A stretch of DNA of 64,000 nt from Pseudomonadota bacterium (GTDB taxonomy: Bacteria; Pseudomonadota; Gammaproteobacteria; Burkholderiales; Methylophilaceae): contig JAKOVB010000067.1 in the NCBI GenBank assembly GCA_029782295.1, positions 124,001 through 188,000 of the forward strand, in the 5' to 3' direction. Both the position numbers and the translations under genes were made by a program. The stretch's first letter is position 1. Every line of letters starts with the position of its first letter. Positions 36,872 through 46,415 of this stretch are shown here, in pieces. The notes below the pieces were generated by a model. It saw nothing but the letters and a program-made list of their open reading frames with translations. It did no database searches and was not told the DNA's origin.

Positions 36872-38566
36872 ATGTTTCAGGAATTCACCGGCGTTCAACG
36901 GATTGCGTATTTTTCGATGGAGATCGCCCTTTCCCACGATATCCCGACCTATTCCGGCGGCTTGGGGGTGCTGGCGGGGGATACCCTGCGTTCTGCCGCC
37001 GACCTTGCCTTGCCCATGGTGGGGGTGACGCTGGCGAGCCGGGCCGGGTATTTCCAGCAGAAAATCGATGGCATGGGCCGGCAGCTCGAACTGCCGGATA
37101 TCTGGGATCCTGCCAGGTTCGCGTTGCCCGCTGCGGCAAAGGTGGCGGTTCAGATCGAGCGGCGCCGGGTGTGGGTCGGAGCTTGGCTTTACCGCATCGA
37201 GGGGCTGGCCGGGGGGTGCGTGCCGGTGGTGCTGCTGGATACCGATCTGCCGGAGAACAGTGTCGAAGATCGTGAGATCACGCATTTTCTGTATGGCAAG
37301 GATGCCGCCTACCGTCTCAAGCAGGAAATCGTCCTCGGCGTGGGAGGCGTGCGCATGCTGCTGGCGCTGGGGTTCCAGATCCGTAAACACCACATGAACG
37401 AAGGCCATTCTGCGCTGCTGGCGATGGAGTTGTTGAATCGGCACAAGCGTCCGAAACGCGACTTGCGGCCGGGGGAGTTGCCCTACGATGCCCCGGCGGT
37501 GCGATCACAATGCATCTTCACTACCCATACCCCGGTCGAGGCCGGGCAGGATCAGTTCGACTATGCCATGGTGGAACGCATCGCCGATGGCGATTTCATG
37601 GATCAGGCCGAAGTGCGCAAGCTGGCCGGAGAAGACCGCTTGAACATGACACGGCTCGCCCTCAACCTGTCCGATTTCGTCAACGGCGTGGCCAAGAGCC
37701 ATGCCGAAGTTTCACAGCGCATGTTCCCGGGATACGAGATGCATGCCATTACCAACGGGGTGCACCCCCATACCTGGACCAGCGAATTTTTTGCCGGCCT
37801 TTACGATAATGCGCTGCCCGGCTGGCGCCACGAGCCGGAATTGCTGGTGCGTATCGACCAGATGCCGGATCAGGCGTTGTGGGATGCCCACAGCAACGCC
37901 AAGCAGCGGTTGCTGGACCGGGTCCGGGACATGACGGGGCGCGTGCTGGATCCGGCCCTGCCGGTGTTCGGTTTTGCCCGCAGGATGACCGCCTACAAAC
38001 GGCCCGACCTGATTTTCAGCGATCTGGAACGGTTGCGTCGGATCGCCGCCAAGCATCCGTTCCAATTGGTCCTCGCTGGCAAGGCGCACCCGAACGACGA
38101 GGGTGGCAAGCATCTGATCGAGCAATTGCACCGACATATCCAGGAGTTGGGCGAGGATTTGCCCGTGGTTTTTCTGCCTGGATACGACATGCGGCTGGCG
38201 CTCGACCTGGTGTCGGGCGTCGATGTCTGGCTCAACACCCCGCTACGGCCGCTGGAGGCCTCAGGCACCAGCGGCATGAAGGCTGCCTTTAACGGGGTTC
38301 CCAGCCTCAGCGTGCTGGATGGCTGGTGGCTGGAGGGCTGTATCGAGGGGGTGACGGGTTGGGCGGTAGGCAATGCGCTGGGCGGGAACGAAGGCAACGA
38401 TGTCGAAGATCTGTATCGCAAGCTGGAACAACAGGTGCTGCCGATGTATTACGGCGACCGCGCGGGCTGGGTGGCGGTCATGAAAGGCGCCATCGGCAAG
38501 AACGCTTCCGTGTTCAACAGCCACCGCATGATCCGGCGCTACGCGACGGAAGCCTATATGCTGTAA
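36872..38566 (+). CDS. glgP: Alpha-glucan phosphorylase (GT35)
   Basis: A 564-residue phosphorylase that releases glucose-1-phosphate from alpha-1,4-glucans with inorganic phosphate and PLP. Diagnostic blocks are AYFSMEIALSHDIPTYSGGL, KHHMNEGHSALLAMEL, TNGVHPHTW, RMTAYKRPDLI and the PLP lysine in EASGTSGMKAAFNG. It is shorter than the 700-850 residue members that carry an N-terminal DUF3417 domain, which is absent here. A 49-bp piece of the gene (37064-37112) is repeated exactly at 39547-39595. Confidence 0.92.
   Translation: MFQEFTGVQRIAYFSMEIALSHDIPTYSGGLGVLAGDTLRSAADLALPMVGVTLASRAGYFQQKIDGMGRQLELPDIWDPARFALPAAAKVAVQIERRRVWVGAWLYRIEGLAGGCVPVVLLDTDLPENSVEDREITHFLYGKDAAYRLKQEIVLGVGGVRMLLALGFQIRKHHMNEGHSALLAMELLNRHKRPKRDLRPGELPYDAPAVRSQCIFTTHTPVEAGQDQFDYAMVERIADGDFMDQAEVRKLAGEDRLNMTRLALNLSDFVNGVAKSHAEVSQRMFPGYEMHAITNGVHPHTWTSEFFAGLYDNALPGWRHEPELLVRIDQMPDQALWDAHSNAKQRLLDRVRDMTGRVLDPALPVFGFARRMTAYKRPDLIFSDLERLRRIAAKHPFQLVLAGKAHPNDEGGKHLIEQLHRHIQELGEDLPVVFLPGYDMRLALDLVSGVDVWLNTPLRPLEASGTSGMKAAFNGVPSLSVLDGWWLEGCIEGVTGWAVGNALGGNEGNDVEDLYRKLEQQVLPMYYGDRAGWVAVMKGAIGKNASVFNSHRMIRRYATEAYML
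37064..37112 (+). repeat. 49-bp direct repeat, copy inside glgP
   Basis: Identical to 39547-39595 over 49 bp, then both flanks diverge. It contains the inverted repeat CCGGCAG-CTCGAA-CTGCCGG. Here it encodes a native part of the phosphorylase (GMGRQLELPDIWDP). Confidence 0.95.
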
Positions 38567-38593
38567 AGGTCCAGGCGCTGCAGAAGAGGCTGC

Positions 38594-39064
38594 CTAGTCC
38601 TGCTCGGGTTTGTCCGCTGCCTTGGCCTTGGTGGTGCCTGTCTTGGCTTTACCTGGGGCTGGGGCCTTGGGCTCGGCAGGTGTTTTGACGACGGCGGGGG
38701 CTTCTGCTGCTCTGGCTTTCGATTTTGCTGCGACTGGCTTTTTTGCCGGCTTGGGCACGGCGGGGACTGCTTCTTCGGTCTTGGTAGCGGCTTTTTCCTT
38801 GGCTTCCGGCTTTGCCTTGTTGCGTGCCTTGGCTTTGCTTTCTTCCTGGAAGATCGACTTCTTCAGGGCATGCATCCGCTGACGCCACTCGTTGAGTTGC
38901 TCGTCCTCGATTTCCAGCTGGATGGCAATGGCTTCGTCGATGCTGAGCCTGTCCTTTTCAAGCCGTCGCGGCAGCTTGCCGGACATTCTGGACAGCACGC
39001 GTTCCTGTTCCTCCGGTGTCAGGAGCAACGCTTTTTCCAGGTACTTGGGCTTGCTGATTTTCAC
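38594..39064 (-). CDS. Unknown protein with Lys/Ala/Pro-rich tail
   Basis: A 156-residue protein. GTG 39064 is chosen because AGGAG lies seven bases before it; the upstream TTG has no such site. Residues 1-70 are a compact helical domain (KYLEKALLLTPEEQERVLSR, RLEKDRLSIDEAIAIQLEIE). The rest is a repetitive tail of Lys, Ala, Pro, Glu and Thr that resembles histone-H1-like or AlgP-like tails, so it may contact nucleic acid. It faces glgP convergently. No function assigned. Confidence 0.65.
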   Translation of the reverse strand: MKISKPKYLEKALLLTPEEQERVLSRMSGKLPRRLEKDRLSIDEAIAIQLEIEDEQLNEWRQRMHALKKSIFQEESKAKARNKAKPEAKEKAATKTEEAVPAVPKPAKKPVAAKSKARAAEAPAVVKTPAEPKAPAPGKAKTGTTKAKAADKPEQD

Positions 39065-39217
39065 GATACAACTCCTGAGAAAGTGCAAAAAGATAGCTAA
39101 TCTAATCTTTCGCGGTGATTTGGTGTGTTACAGATTTATGACTTTTTGCACACAAGCGCTTCCGGCACCCGCAACAAAGGCTTTCAGCCGTGTGTTTCGT
39201 TCCGGGGAATGCCGTGG

Positions 39218-39397
39218 TTATTGGGAGAATGACAGGCCTTCCACTTCCTTGTGGTCTTCCAGGCCGGTGAAGGCCTCCACATGGTAGGGTCTCTGGCTGA
39301 GCGATTGAAGCTCTTCCGCGACCAGGCGAGCTTCATCGTGATTGGTGTAAGCGGCCACTTCTTCCTGATGTTCGTTCCGGATGACATAGATCAGCAC
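39218..39397 (-). CDS. Small protein of unknown function
   Basis: A 59-residue protein beginning MLIYVIRNEHQEEVAAY. The nominal ATG at 39409 is unlikely, because GGAGGT overlaps it. The GTG at 39397, four bases after that Shine-Dalgarno, is preferred. The sequence alternates charged and hydrophobic residues (DEARLVAEELQSLSQRPYHV) as in a small alpha/beta domain. It lies 153 bp downstream of the tail-bearing gene. Confidence 0.55.
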   Translation of the reverse strand: MLIYVIRNEHQEEVAAYTNHDEARLVAEELQSLSQRPYHVEAFTGLEDHKEVEGLSFSQ

Positions 39398-39546
39398 GAT
39401 TACCTCCATTCTTTGAGTCAGACTGAGTCACCCGAGCCCGTTTTCGCGATCAAGCGTTTGGGGTTGATCCGGGTCTGAGTACTTCATGCGATGCCTGGCT
39501 GGATGATGCGTACCTTGGGTTACAAACAGATGACGGAAAAAATGGC

Positions 39547-39595
39547 ATCGATGGCATGGGCCGGCAGCTCGAACTGCCGGATATCTGGGATCCTG
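39547..39595 (+). repeat. 49-bp direct repeat, intergenic copy
   Basis: Exact copy of 37064-37112 from glgP, now outside any gene, 12 bp past the ackA stop on the minus-strand side. The 7-bp inverted repeat within it can form a hairpin; reading on the minus strand it is followed about 17 bases later by six T, so it might end ackA transcription. Confidence 0.9.
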
Positions 39596-39606
39596 TCCGA
39601 GTGTGG

Positions 39607-40677
39607 TCAGCGAGCGGAGAAGTTGCCGGCCAGGCGTGCAATTTCCACTTCTTCGTCGGCTGGGATCATCAGGATGGGCCGGGATCCGTCGGCATGCAAG
39701 CAGGTTGCATGTCGGCCATTGGCAAGATCATCCATTGCCAGGCCGAGGAATCCCAACGGTTGACAGACCTGTTTGCGGACCTCGGCCGCATGCTCGCCGA
39801 TCCCGCCGGTGAATACCAGGGCGTCGATGCCCCCGGCCTTGGCGGCATAAGCACCGATGGCGGCTCGGACCTGTCGGCTGTAATAGGCCACGGCGAATGC
39901 GGCTGCCGGAGTGTCGCTAGAGAGGAGGTCCGACATTTCATTGCTTTCGCCGTCCGACAGTGCCAGCAGCCCCATGCGATGGTAGACCAGGTCGTAGAGC
40001 GCGATCTCGTCGTAGCGCGCCGCGAGTTCCAGCATCACGCCTGGATCGAGGTCGCCGCTGCGGGTGCCCATGGGGATGCCGCCCGCAGGGGTGTAACCCA
40101 TGCTGGTGTCGACGGACTTCAGGTCCTGCATCAGGCACAGGCTGGCGCCGTTGCCGAGGTGGGCGACGATGATGTTGCCGCGGGCCGTTTCCCCGAGGAT
40201 TTCGGGAAGGACCCGGGCGACGTGGGCGTAGTTGATGCCGTGGAAGCCATAGCGACGCATGCCGAGATCCTGCGGGATGGGCAGGCGCCAGGCCATTTCT
40301 GGCAGGGTGGCATGGAAGGCCGTGTCAAAGCAGGCGACCTGAGGCACGTCGAAGTGCTGGAAGCCCAGGTCCACTCCCAGCAGGTTGCCGGGCATGTGCA
40401 GCGGCGCCAGGTGGGTGATGCTTTCCAGGCGCTCGCGTTCCGTGTGGTCGACGAGACGTGCGGCATCGGTGATTTCGCCGCCATGCACGAAACGGTGGCC
40501 GATGATGTCGGGACGGTCAGCCCCGAGGTCCTGCATGAGCGCCTGAAAGGCTTCCGCGTGGTCATGCGGGAACCCGTGACCGATATGCTCGTAGCGGAAG
40601 TTGCGACGCGTGCCGTCCTTTTTGAACAGGCTGGCCTTGAGGCTGGAGGAGCCGCTGTTGATGGTCAGGATGTTCAA
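39607..40677 (-). CDS. ackA: Acetate kinase
   Basis: Converts acetyl-phosphate and ADP to acetate and ATP. The 356-residue protein starts at TTG 40677 (MNILTINSGSSSLK, the family start), which overlaps the previous stop in TTGA; GGAG lies about ten bases upstream. Motifs: GHRFVHGG, CFDTAFHATLPEMA, YGFHGINYAHVA, HLGNGASLC and TGGIGEHAAEVR. It is a little shorter than most (near 400), with no obvious gap in the active site. Downstream of xfp and a small gene, it completes the phosphoketolase route to ATP. Confidence 0.93.
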   Translation of the reverse strand: MNILTINSGSSSLKASLFKKDGTRRNFRYEHIGHGFPHDHAEAFQALMQDLGADRPDIIGHRFVHGGEITDAARLVDHTERERLESITHLAPLHMPGNLLGVDLGFQHFDVPQVACFDTAFHATLPEMAWRLPIPQDLGMRRYGFHGINYAHVARVLPEILGETARGNIIVAHLGNGASLCLMQDLKSVDTSMGYTPAGGIPMGTRSGDLDPGVMLELAARYDEIALYDLVYHRMGLLALSDGESNEMSDLLSSDTPAAAFAVAYYSRQVRAAIGAYAAKAGGIDALVFTGGIGEHAAEVRKQVCQPLGFLGLAMDDLANGRHATCLHADGSRPILMIPADEEVEIARLAGNFSAR

Positions 40678-40910
40678 GCGGGCCAAGCTCCGCGCAAACG
40701 CATCGTCACGGTGCGCTCGACCGCGTGCACCAGAAGCGAGAGCTTCTGCGTGCTGAGTTGCGGATAATGCTCGTGGATGGCGACATAGGCATGGCGGGTC
40801 ATCGGCGTGCCGGCGATGCCGTTGGCCGGGTCGAGAAACGGGGCCGCAATCCGGCAGGCATCTTCGAAGATGTCGCGCAGTTCGAGGTTCTGTCTACGTT
40901 CATTGTCCAT
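40674..40910 (-). CDS. Small protein between phosphoketolase and acetate kinase
   Basis: A 78-residue protein with AAGGAAA before the ATG and start 9 bp after xfp. Its stop overlaps the ackA start (TTGA). The sequence ELRDIFEDACRIAAPFLDPA, then VAIHEHYPQLSTQKLSLLVHAV, looks helical, without Cys clusters or membrane segments. I do not recognise it. Its tight placement suggests a link to the two enzymes, perhaps regulatory, but nothing in the sequence shows that. Confidence 0.65.
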   Translation of the reverse strand: MDNERRQNLELRDIFEDACRIAAPFLDPANGIAGTPMTRHAYVAIHEHYPQLSTQKLSLLVHAVERTVTMRLRGAWPA

Positions 40911-40919
40911 GGGATTTCC

Positions 40920-43295
40920 TTAGTAAGGCCAGGTCCACTGGTCCACCTCTGGCAGGTCCACGCCATGCTCGTAGGCATAGTTCCGGCATTCGATCTGGCG
41001 GTCGCGCAGGCGTTCCTTGACGTGTGCACCGGCCACCTTGAGCGCCGGAATGCGGTCGATGGCATCGATGGCCAGGCTGAAGCGGTCGATTTCATTCTGG
41101 ATCGCCAGTTCCAGCGGGGTGTTGATGCTGCCCTTTTCCTTGTAGCCGCGTACGTGGAAATTCTTGTGGTTGGTGCGGCGGTAGGCCAGGCGGTGGATCA
41201 GCCACGGGTAGCCGTGGAAGTTGAAGATCACCGGCTTGTCCACGGTGAACAGGCTGTCGAAGTCGCGGTCGCTGAGTCCATGCGGATGCTCGCTGGTCGG
41301 GGTCATCTTGTACAGGTCGACCACGTTGACGAAGCGGATCCGGAGGGAAGGGAAATGCTCACGCAGCAACACGGTCGCCGCCAGGGCTTCCTTGGTCGGA
41401 ATGTCACCAGCACTGGCCATGACCAGGTCTGGTTCGGTGCCATCGTCGTTGCTGGCCCACTCCCAGATATCGATGCCCTTGGTGCAATGCTTGATGGCGG
41501 CATCCATGTCCAGGTATTGCAGGTGCTTCTGCTTGTCGCTGACGATGACGTTGATGTAGTCCGTGCTCTGCAGACAATGGTCGCCCACCGCCAGCAGGGT
41601 ATTCACGTCCGGCGGCAGGTAGATGCGGGTGACCTTGGGGCTCTTGTTGACGACCACATCGAGGAAGCCCGGGTCCTGGTGCGTGAAACCGTTATGGTCC
41701 TGTCGCCATACCGTGGAGGTAATCAGCAGGTTGAGCGAGGAAACCGGCGCGCGCCAGGGCACTTCACTGGACATGGCCAGCCACTTGGCATGCTGGTTGA
41801 ACATGGAGTCGATCACGTGCACGAAGGCTTCGTAGGTCGAGAAGAAGCCGTGGCGGCCAGTCAGCAGGTAGCCTTCCAGCCAGCCTTCCAGCGTATGCTC
41901 GGACAGCATCTCCATCACGCGGCCATCCGGTGACAGTTCGCTGCCATCCGCGTCTTCCGGCAACAGGTCCGCCATCCAGGTCTTCTTGCTGACCTCGTAG
42001 ATGTCGTCCAGCTTGTTGGAGCTGTTTTCGTCCGGGCCGAACACGCGGAAGTTGTGCATATTGGCGGCCATGATGTCGCGCAGGAACTTGCCCAGCGGGC
42101 GGGTGTTCTCGGCGGTGGTCTTGCCGGGGCCTGGCAGCTGTGCGGCATAGTGATGGAAATCCGGCATGCGCAACGCCTTGCGCAACAGGCCGCCGTTGGC
42201 GTGCGGGTTGGCGCTCATGCGCCGGGTGCCCCTGGGTGCCAGTGCCCGGATGTCGGCGCGGATCCTGCCGGAGGCATCGAACAGTTCTTCCGGCCTATAG
42301 CTCTTCAGCCAGGTTTCCAGCTGGGCGAGGTGTTCCGGGTTTTCCCGTACGCCGCTCAGCGGCACCTGATGGGCGCGCCAGAAGCCCTCGACCTTGTGGC
42401 CGTCGACCATGGCAGGGCCGGTCCAGCCCTTGGGCGAGCGCAGCACGATCATCGGCCAGCGCGGGCGGGTGGGCTTGCCGCTGCTGCGCGCGTCCTGCTG
42501 GATGGTGCGGATGTCGAGGAGGCAGCGTTCCAGGGTTTCTGCCATCTTCGCGTGCATTTCCATCGGGTCGGTGCCTTCGACGAAATGCGGCGTCCAGCCA
42601 TAGCCGGAAAACAGGTGTTCCAGTTCTTCATGGGACACGCGCGACAGGATGGTCGGGTTGTTGATCTTGTAGCCGTTGAGATGCAGGACCGGCAGCACGG
42701 CCCCGTCACGCAACGGATTCAGGAATTTGTTGGAATGCCACGAGGTCGCCAGCGGTGCGGTTTCCGACTCGCCATCGCCGACGACCACCGTGACCAGCAG
42801 GTCCGGATTGTCATAGGCAGCACCGAAGGCATGGCTGATGCTGTAGCCGAGTTCGCCGCCTTCGTGGATGGAACCCGGGGTTTCCGGAGTACAGTGGCTG
42901 CCGATGCCGCCGGGGAAGGAAAACTCCTTGAAGAACTGGCGCAGGCCTTCCTCGTCCTCGCCCTTGTTGGGGTAAATCTCGCTGTAGGTGCCTTCCAGAT
43001 AGACCGGCGCCAGCACGCCGGGCGCCCCATGGCCGGGTCCGGCAAGGAAGATCGCGTTCTGGTCGTACTTGTTGATCAGGCGGTTCAAGTGCGTGTAAAC
43101 GAAGCTCAGGCCCGGGCTGGCACCCCAGTGGCCAAGCAGGCGGCGCTTGATGTGTTCCGGCTTCAGCGGTTCTTTCAGCAGTGGGTTGTCCTGCAGGTAG
43201 ATCATGCCGGCGGCCAGGTAGTTGCAGGCGCGCCACCAGGCGTCCATGGTCTGCAATTCCTGGTGGTCCAACGGGGCGGGGGCGGGTGTGCTCAT
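40920..43295 (-). CDS. xfp: Xylulose-5-phosphate/fructose-6-phosphate phosphoketolase
   Basis: Splits xylulose-5-phosphate (or fructose-6-phosphate) with phosphate to acetyl-phosphate plus glyceraldehyde-3-phosphate (or erythrose-4-phosphate), using thiamine diphosphate. 791 residues, the usual length. Diagnostic blocks: [59 protein letters not shown] (TPP-binding), [17 protein letters not shown] and [14 protein letters not shown]. It is the first gene of a three-gene operon with ackA. It is divergent from the glycosyltransferase gene at 43445. Confidence 0.95.
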   Translation of the reverse strand: MSTPAPAPLDHQELQTMDAWWRACNYLAAGMIYLQDNPLLKEPLKPEHIKRRLLGHWGASPGLSFVYTHLNRLINKYDQNAIFLAGPGHGAPGVLAPVYLEGTYSEIYPNKGEDEEGLRQFFKEFSFPGGIGSHCTPETPGSIHEGGELGYSISHAFGAAYDNPDLLVTVVVGDGESETAPLATSWHSNKFLNPLRDGAVLPVLHLNGYKINNPTILSRVSHEELEHLFSGYGWTPHFVEGTDPMEMHAKMAETLERCLLDIRTIQQDARSSGKPTRPRWPMIVLRSPKGWTGPAMVDGHKVEGFWRAHQVPLSGVRENPEHLAQLETWLKSYRPEELFDASGRIRADIRALAPRGTRRMSANPHANGGLLRKALRMPDFHHYAAQLPGPGKTTAENTRPLGKFLRDIMAANMHNFRVFGPDENSSNKLDDIYEVSKKTWMADLLPEDADGSELSPDGRVMEMLSEHTLEGWLEGYLLTGRHGFFSTYEAFVHVIDSMFNQHAKWLAMSSEVPWRAPVSSLNLLITSTVWRQDHNGFTHQDPGFLDVVVNKSPKVTRIYLPPDVNTLLAVGDHCLQSTDYINVIVSDKQKHLQYLDMDAAIKHCTKGIDIWEWASNDDGTEPDLVMASAGDIPTKEALAATVLLREHFPSLRIRFVNVVDLYKMTPTSEHPHGLSDRDFDSLFTVDKPVIFNFHGYPWLIHRLAYRRTNHKNFHVRGYKEKGSINTPLELAIQNEIDRFSLAIDAIDRIPALKVAGAHVKERLRDRQIECRNYAYEHGVDLPEVDQWTWPY

Positions 43296-43382
43296 GGGGA
43301 GGGGTCCAAGGAATCGAATTTGCCTTGAATTCTAGCATCGACTCTGTGTCAGCGAGATGAAAACGGCCGGTTATGGCCGTGG

Positions 43383-43400
43383 TTTTCACGGATCTGTCAC
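43383..43400 (+). promoter_or_regulatory. PhoB-box-like sequence
   Basis: TTTTCACGGATCTGTCAC: the half-site CTGTCAC is exact, and a TTTTCAC precedes it at the 11-base PhoB spacing (12 of 18 positions match). It lies 44 bases before the glycosyltransferase start. Confidence 0.4.
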
Positions 43401-43444
43401 ACAAGATGGCTACGATTCCGGGATCTATCTTATAAGAGTCTTCC

Positions 43445-44596
43445 GTGAATATTCTTTTCCTGTCAGATGTCTATTTCCCGCGTATCAACGGCGTTTCCAC
43501 GTCCATCCATACCTTGCGGCAACAATTGGTCGAAAGTGGCCACCAGGTCCATCTGGTCGCCCCGGATTATTACTCCCCCAGCGAGGATGAGTCCTGGATC
43601 TCGCGCATGCCGTCGCGGTATCTGCCGTTCGACCCGGAAGACCGCCTGATGCGTTACGGCAAGACGCTGGAAGCGACGAAACGATTGCGCAACGACTTCG
43701 ACCTCATCCACGTGCATACACCCTTCGTCGCGCATTACCTCGGGCTGAAGCTGGCCAGGCGCATGGGCGTCCCTTGCGTGGAAACCTATCACACCTTTTT
43801 CGAAGATTACATGCACCACTACCTGCCGGTGCTGCCCAAGCCCATCCTCAAGCGGGTGGCCCGCAGCCTGTCCCGCCAGCAATGCAACGCCGTGGACGCA
43901 GTGGTGGCGCCGTCGCAACCGATGCTGGACGCCCTGCGCGGCTATGGCGTCAAATCGCATGCGGCCGTGATCCCGACCGGGCTGGAGGAACACAGTTTCA
44001 TCCCGGGAGACGGCGCAGGGTTTCGCCGGCGCTACGATATCCCGCTGGACCGGCCCGTGCTGCTGTTTGTCGGGCGTGTCGCACACGAAAAGAACATCGG
44101 TTTCCTGCTGCACATGCTGGCCGAACTCAAGCATTCACGCCCTGATGCCTTGCTGGTGATCGCCGGAGAGGGCCCGGCGCTGCCGTCCCTGCGCCAGATG
44201 TCCGTCACGCTGGGGCTGGAGGATAATGTTCGTTTCCTCGGTTACCTCGATCGCAAGAGCGAACTGAACGACTGTTATCGAGCTGCGGACGTCTTCGTTT
44301 TTTCGTCGTTGACCGAAACCCAGGGATTGGTCCTGCTCGAGGCGATGGCCCAGTCCGTACCGGTCGTCGCCATCGCGGAAATGGGGACCCGGTCGATCCT
44401 GCGCGAGGGGGAAGGGGCGCGTATTGCCCCTCAGGACGCACATACCTTTGCCTGTCTGGTGCGGGAGTTGCTGGCGGACCCGGCCGGCCGGCAGGCGCTG
44501 GGGGCTGCTGCCTGTTCCCATGCCCGCCAGTGGTCGGCCTCCAGCATGGCCGTTCACATGGCAGGCTTCTATCAGGACGTGCTTTTGGCGCGCTGA
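43445..44596 (+). CDS. GT4-family glycosyltransferase, second copy
   Basis: A 383-residue protein that starts at GTG 43445. N-terminal fold: NILFLSDVYFPRINGVSTSI; middle: HVHTPFVAHYLGLKLARRMG and ETYHTFFEDY; donor domain: FVGRVAHEKNIGFLL, IAGEGPALPSL and E-x7-E in TETQGLVLLEAM. It resembles the protein at 32973-34169 and others that add sugars to diacylglycerol. It lies next to phosphate-transport genes, so a role in lipid remodelling at low phosphate is plausible. Product not proven. Confidence 0.85.
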   Translation: MNILFLSDVYFPRINGVSTSIHTLRQQLVESGHQVHLVAPDYYSPSEDESWISRMPSRYLPFDPEDRLMRYGKTLEATKRLRNDFDLIHVHTPFVAHYLGLKLARRMGVPCVETYHTFFEDYMHHYLPVLPKPILKRVARSLSRQQCNAVDAVVAPSQPMLDALRGYGVKSHAAVIPTGLEEHSFIPGDGAGFRRRYDIPLDRPVLLFVGRVAHEKNIGFLLHMLAELKHSRPDALLVIAGEGPALPSLRQMSVTLGLEDNVRFLGYLDRKSELNDCYRAADVFVFSSLTETQGLVLLEAMAQSVPVVAIAEMGTRSILREGEGARIAPQDAHTFACLVRELLADPAGRQALGAAACSHARQWSASSMAVHMAGFYQDVLLAR

Positions 44597-44602
44597 AGGG
44601 CT

Positions 44603-45619
44603 TTACAGGAAATGGGTGCCGGCCCACCAGAATGCGGCCGCGATCAGTCCGCTGGCGGGAATGGTGAGGACCCAGGCGATCCCCAGATTGATGGCCACCC
44701 CCCACCTGACGTTGCGCGTGCGGTGAGCTGAACCAACCCCGACGATGGCGCCGGAGATGGTGTGGGTCGTCGAAACCGGAATCCCGCCCAGGGTCGCCAG
44801 CCCGAGGCTGATGGCCCCGCCCATGGAGGCGCAGGAGCCGCTGACCGAATTGAGCTTGGTGATCTTGGATCCCATGGTTTTGACAATGCGCCAGCCGCCC
44901 ATGTAGGTGCCCAGCGCGATCGCGAGATAACAGGCATAAATCACCCAGTCCGGCAGCGTCTTGACGTCGGTGGTCGACACCCCGGCACTGATCAGCAGCA
45001 GCCAGATGATGCCGATGGTCTTCTGGGCGTCGTTGCCGCCATGGGTCAGGCTGTAGGCGCCCGACGCAAACAGCTGCATGCGGTCGAACCAGTGCTTGAC
45101 CTGCCCCGGCGTGCGGTTGCGGAACAGCCAGGCGACCAGCACCATCAGGATGCCACCCAGCAGGTAGCCGACCAACGGTGAAATGACGATGAAGGCGAGG
45201 ATCTTGCCCAGTCCACTCCAGATGATAGGACTGGTTCCGCCAGCCTTGGCGACGGTGGCGCCGACCAGCCCACCGACCAGCGCGTGCGAGGAGGACGAGG
45301 GAATGCCGTAATACCAGGTCACGATATTCCAGGAAAGTGCCCCGCACAATGCGCCGAAGATCACGTAGTAATCGACGAAATGCGGGTCCACCGTGCCCTT
45401 GCCGATGGTGGCGGCGACATGCAGCTGGAACACCCAGAGTGCGAGGAAGTTGAAGGTGGCGGCAAACAGCACGGCCTGCTTGGGGGTCAGGGCACCGGTG
45501 GCGACGATCGTGGAGATCGAGTTCGCGCCGTCGTGGAACCCGTTCATGAAGTCGAACGCGAGACCGACCAGGATCAACAATGCCAGGATCCAGATGTTGA
45601 TGGTCAGGGCTTCCATCAT
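44603..45619 (-). CDS. pit: PiT-family inorganic phosphate transporter
   Basis: A 338-residue inner-membrane carrier that takes up phosphate with protons, low affinity. It has the two family repeats DFMNGFHDGANSI and SLTHGGNDAQKTIG, PSSSSHALVGGLVGA and GIPVSTTHTISGAI. ATG 45619 overlaps the stop of the DUF47 gene (ATGA); the open frame begins further upstream, but that would read through the DUF47 end. PiT and DUF47 partners are commonly adjacent. Confidence 0.92.
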   Translation of the reverse strand: MMEALTINIWILALLILVGLAFDFMNGFHDGANSISTIVATGALTPKQAVLFAATFNFLALWVFQLHVAATIGKGTVDPHFVDYYVIFGALCGALSWNIVTWYYGIPSSSSHALVGGLVGATVAKAGGTSPIIWSGLGKILAFIVISPLVGYLLGGILMVLVAWLFRNRTPGQVKHWFDRMQLFASGAYSLTHGGNDAQKTIGIIWLLLISAGVSTTDVKTLPDWVIYACYLAIALGTYMGGWRIVKTMGSKITKLNSVSGSCASMGGAISLGLATLGGIPVSTTHTISGAIVGVGSAHRTRNVRWGVAINLGIAWVLTIPASGLIAAAFWWAGTHFL

Positions 45620-46257
45620 GAATTCTCGATCAGGATTTCTTCGATCGTCTTCGCAGTTTCTTCGCAACGGTCCAGGACGTACTCCAGCAGGAAATAGAAC
45701 TCCCTTAGCTTCATGGCCAGCCAGACGTCGCCCCCTTCGCGGAACAGCCGGGTGATCGCCTGTTTCAGGACCTGGTCGGCCTTGGATTCGATTTCATCGA
45801 TTTCCTGGCACATCTCCGTGGTCTCTTTTCGGCGGGCTTCATCCGCAAGCGAGATCATGGCGCGGTTGAGTCGCAGGCAGGCGTCCGCCCCCAGCGCGGC
45901 CATTTCACGTGCCTCCGGGGTGGACTGCTCGATGTTGTACATGCCGATGGCGTTCGCCACGTTGCGCAACGCGCTCAGGATCTTGTCGAGCTCCAGCGTC
46001 AGGTTGTGGATTTCGTCGCGATCGAGGGGCGTGATGAAGGATTTGTGCAGCAGGGCGATTACTTCGGCCTTGATCTTGTCGCCGCTTTTTTCGTTGAAAT
46101 CGACTTCCTTGACCAGCAGGTCGATTTCGTCCGCGCTCGCGCTCCCCAGGTTGTTGACCAGTCGCAAGGTCGCGTTGGCGCTGGCGACGACCCGGTCGGA
46201 ATGTGCGACGAGCAGATCGAAGAATTCTTTTCTTTTAGGCATCATGCCGCTGAACAT
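45616..46257 (-). CDS. DUF47 (PhoU-like) protein
   Basis: A 213-residue, all-helical PhoU-like protein of the DUF47 group, with FFDLLVAHSDRVVASANATL, KSGDKIKAEVIALLHKSFIT and REFYFLLEYVLDRCEETA. DUF47 proteins sit beside PiT transporters and are thought to control them. It is the first gene of the pair. The 158 bases before it include a PhoB-box-like sequence (46333-46350) and the EAL-GGDEF gene end. Confidence 0.88.
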   Translation of the reverse strand: MFSGMMPKRKEFFDLLVAHSDRVVASANATLRLVNNLGSASADEIDLLVKEVDFNEKSGDKIKAEVIALLHKSFITPLDRDEIHNLTLELDKILSALRNVANAIGMYNIEQSTPEAREMAALGADACLRLNRAMISLADEARRKETTEMCQEIDEIESKADQVLKQAITRLFREGGDVWLAMKLREFYFLLEYVLDRCEETAKTIEEILIENS

Positions 46258-46332
46258 GTGGACCTCTTCCCTGGATCACCGTGTGCTTGGATTTTGTTTG
46301 GCAGGGGCAAAACGATGTTTGCCTCATGGGTA

Positions 46333-46350
46333 TATTAACAAAACTGTCAC
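46333..46350 (+). promoter_or_regulatory. PhoB-box-like sequence
   Basis: TATTAACAAAACTGTCAC agrees with CTGTCATAAAACTGTCAC at 13 of 18 positions, including an exact AAAACTGTCAC. It lies 75 bases upstream of DUF47-pit but reads on the opposite strand, which weakens the call. Confidence 0.35.
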
Positions 46351-46415
46351 ATTTGGTGAGGCGGGATTCGCCCGTGAATCCTGCTGGCGAAAGATCACGG
46401 GCGTGGGGCGAACGT

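Noticed and set aside
39556..40767. A 403-codon plus-strand gene opposite ackA
   Set aside because: Antisense to a clear acetate kinase. Its first residues (MGRQLELPDIWDP) come from the copied glgP fragment, not from a real gene start.
41915..43328. A 424-codon plus-strand frame over xfp
   Set aside because: Antisense shadow of phosphoketolase, whose motifs are unmistakable.
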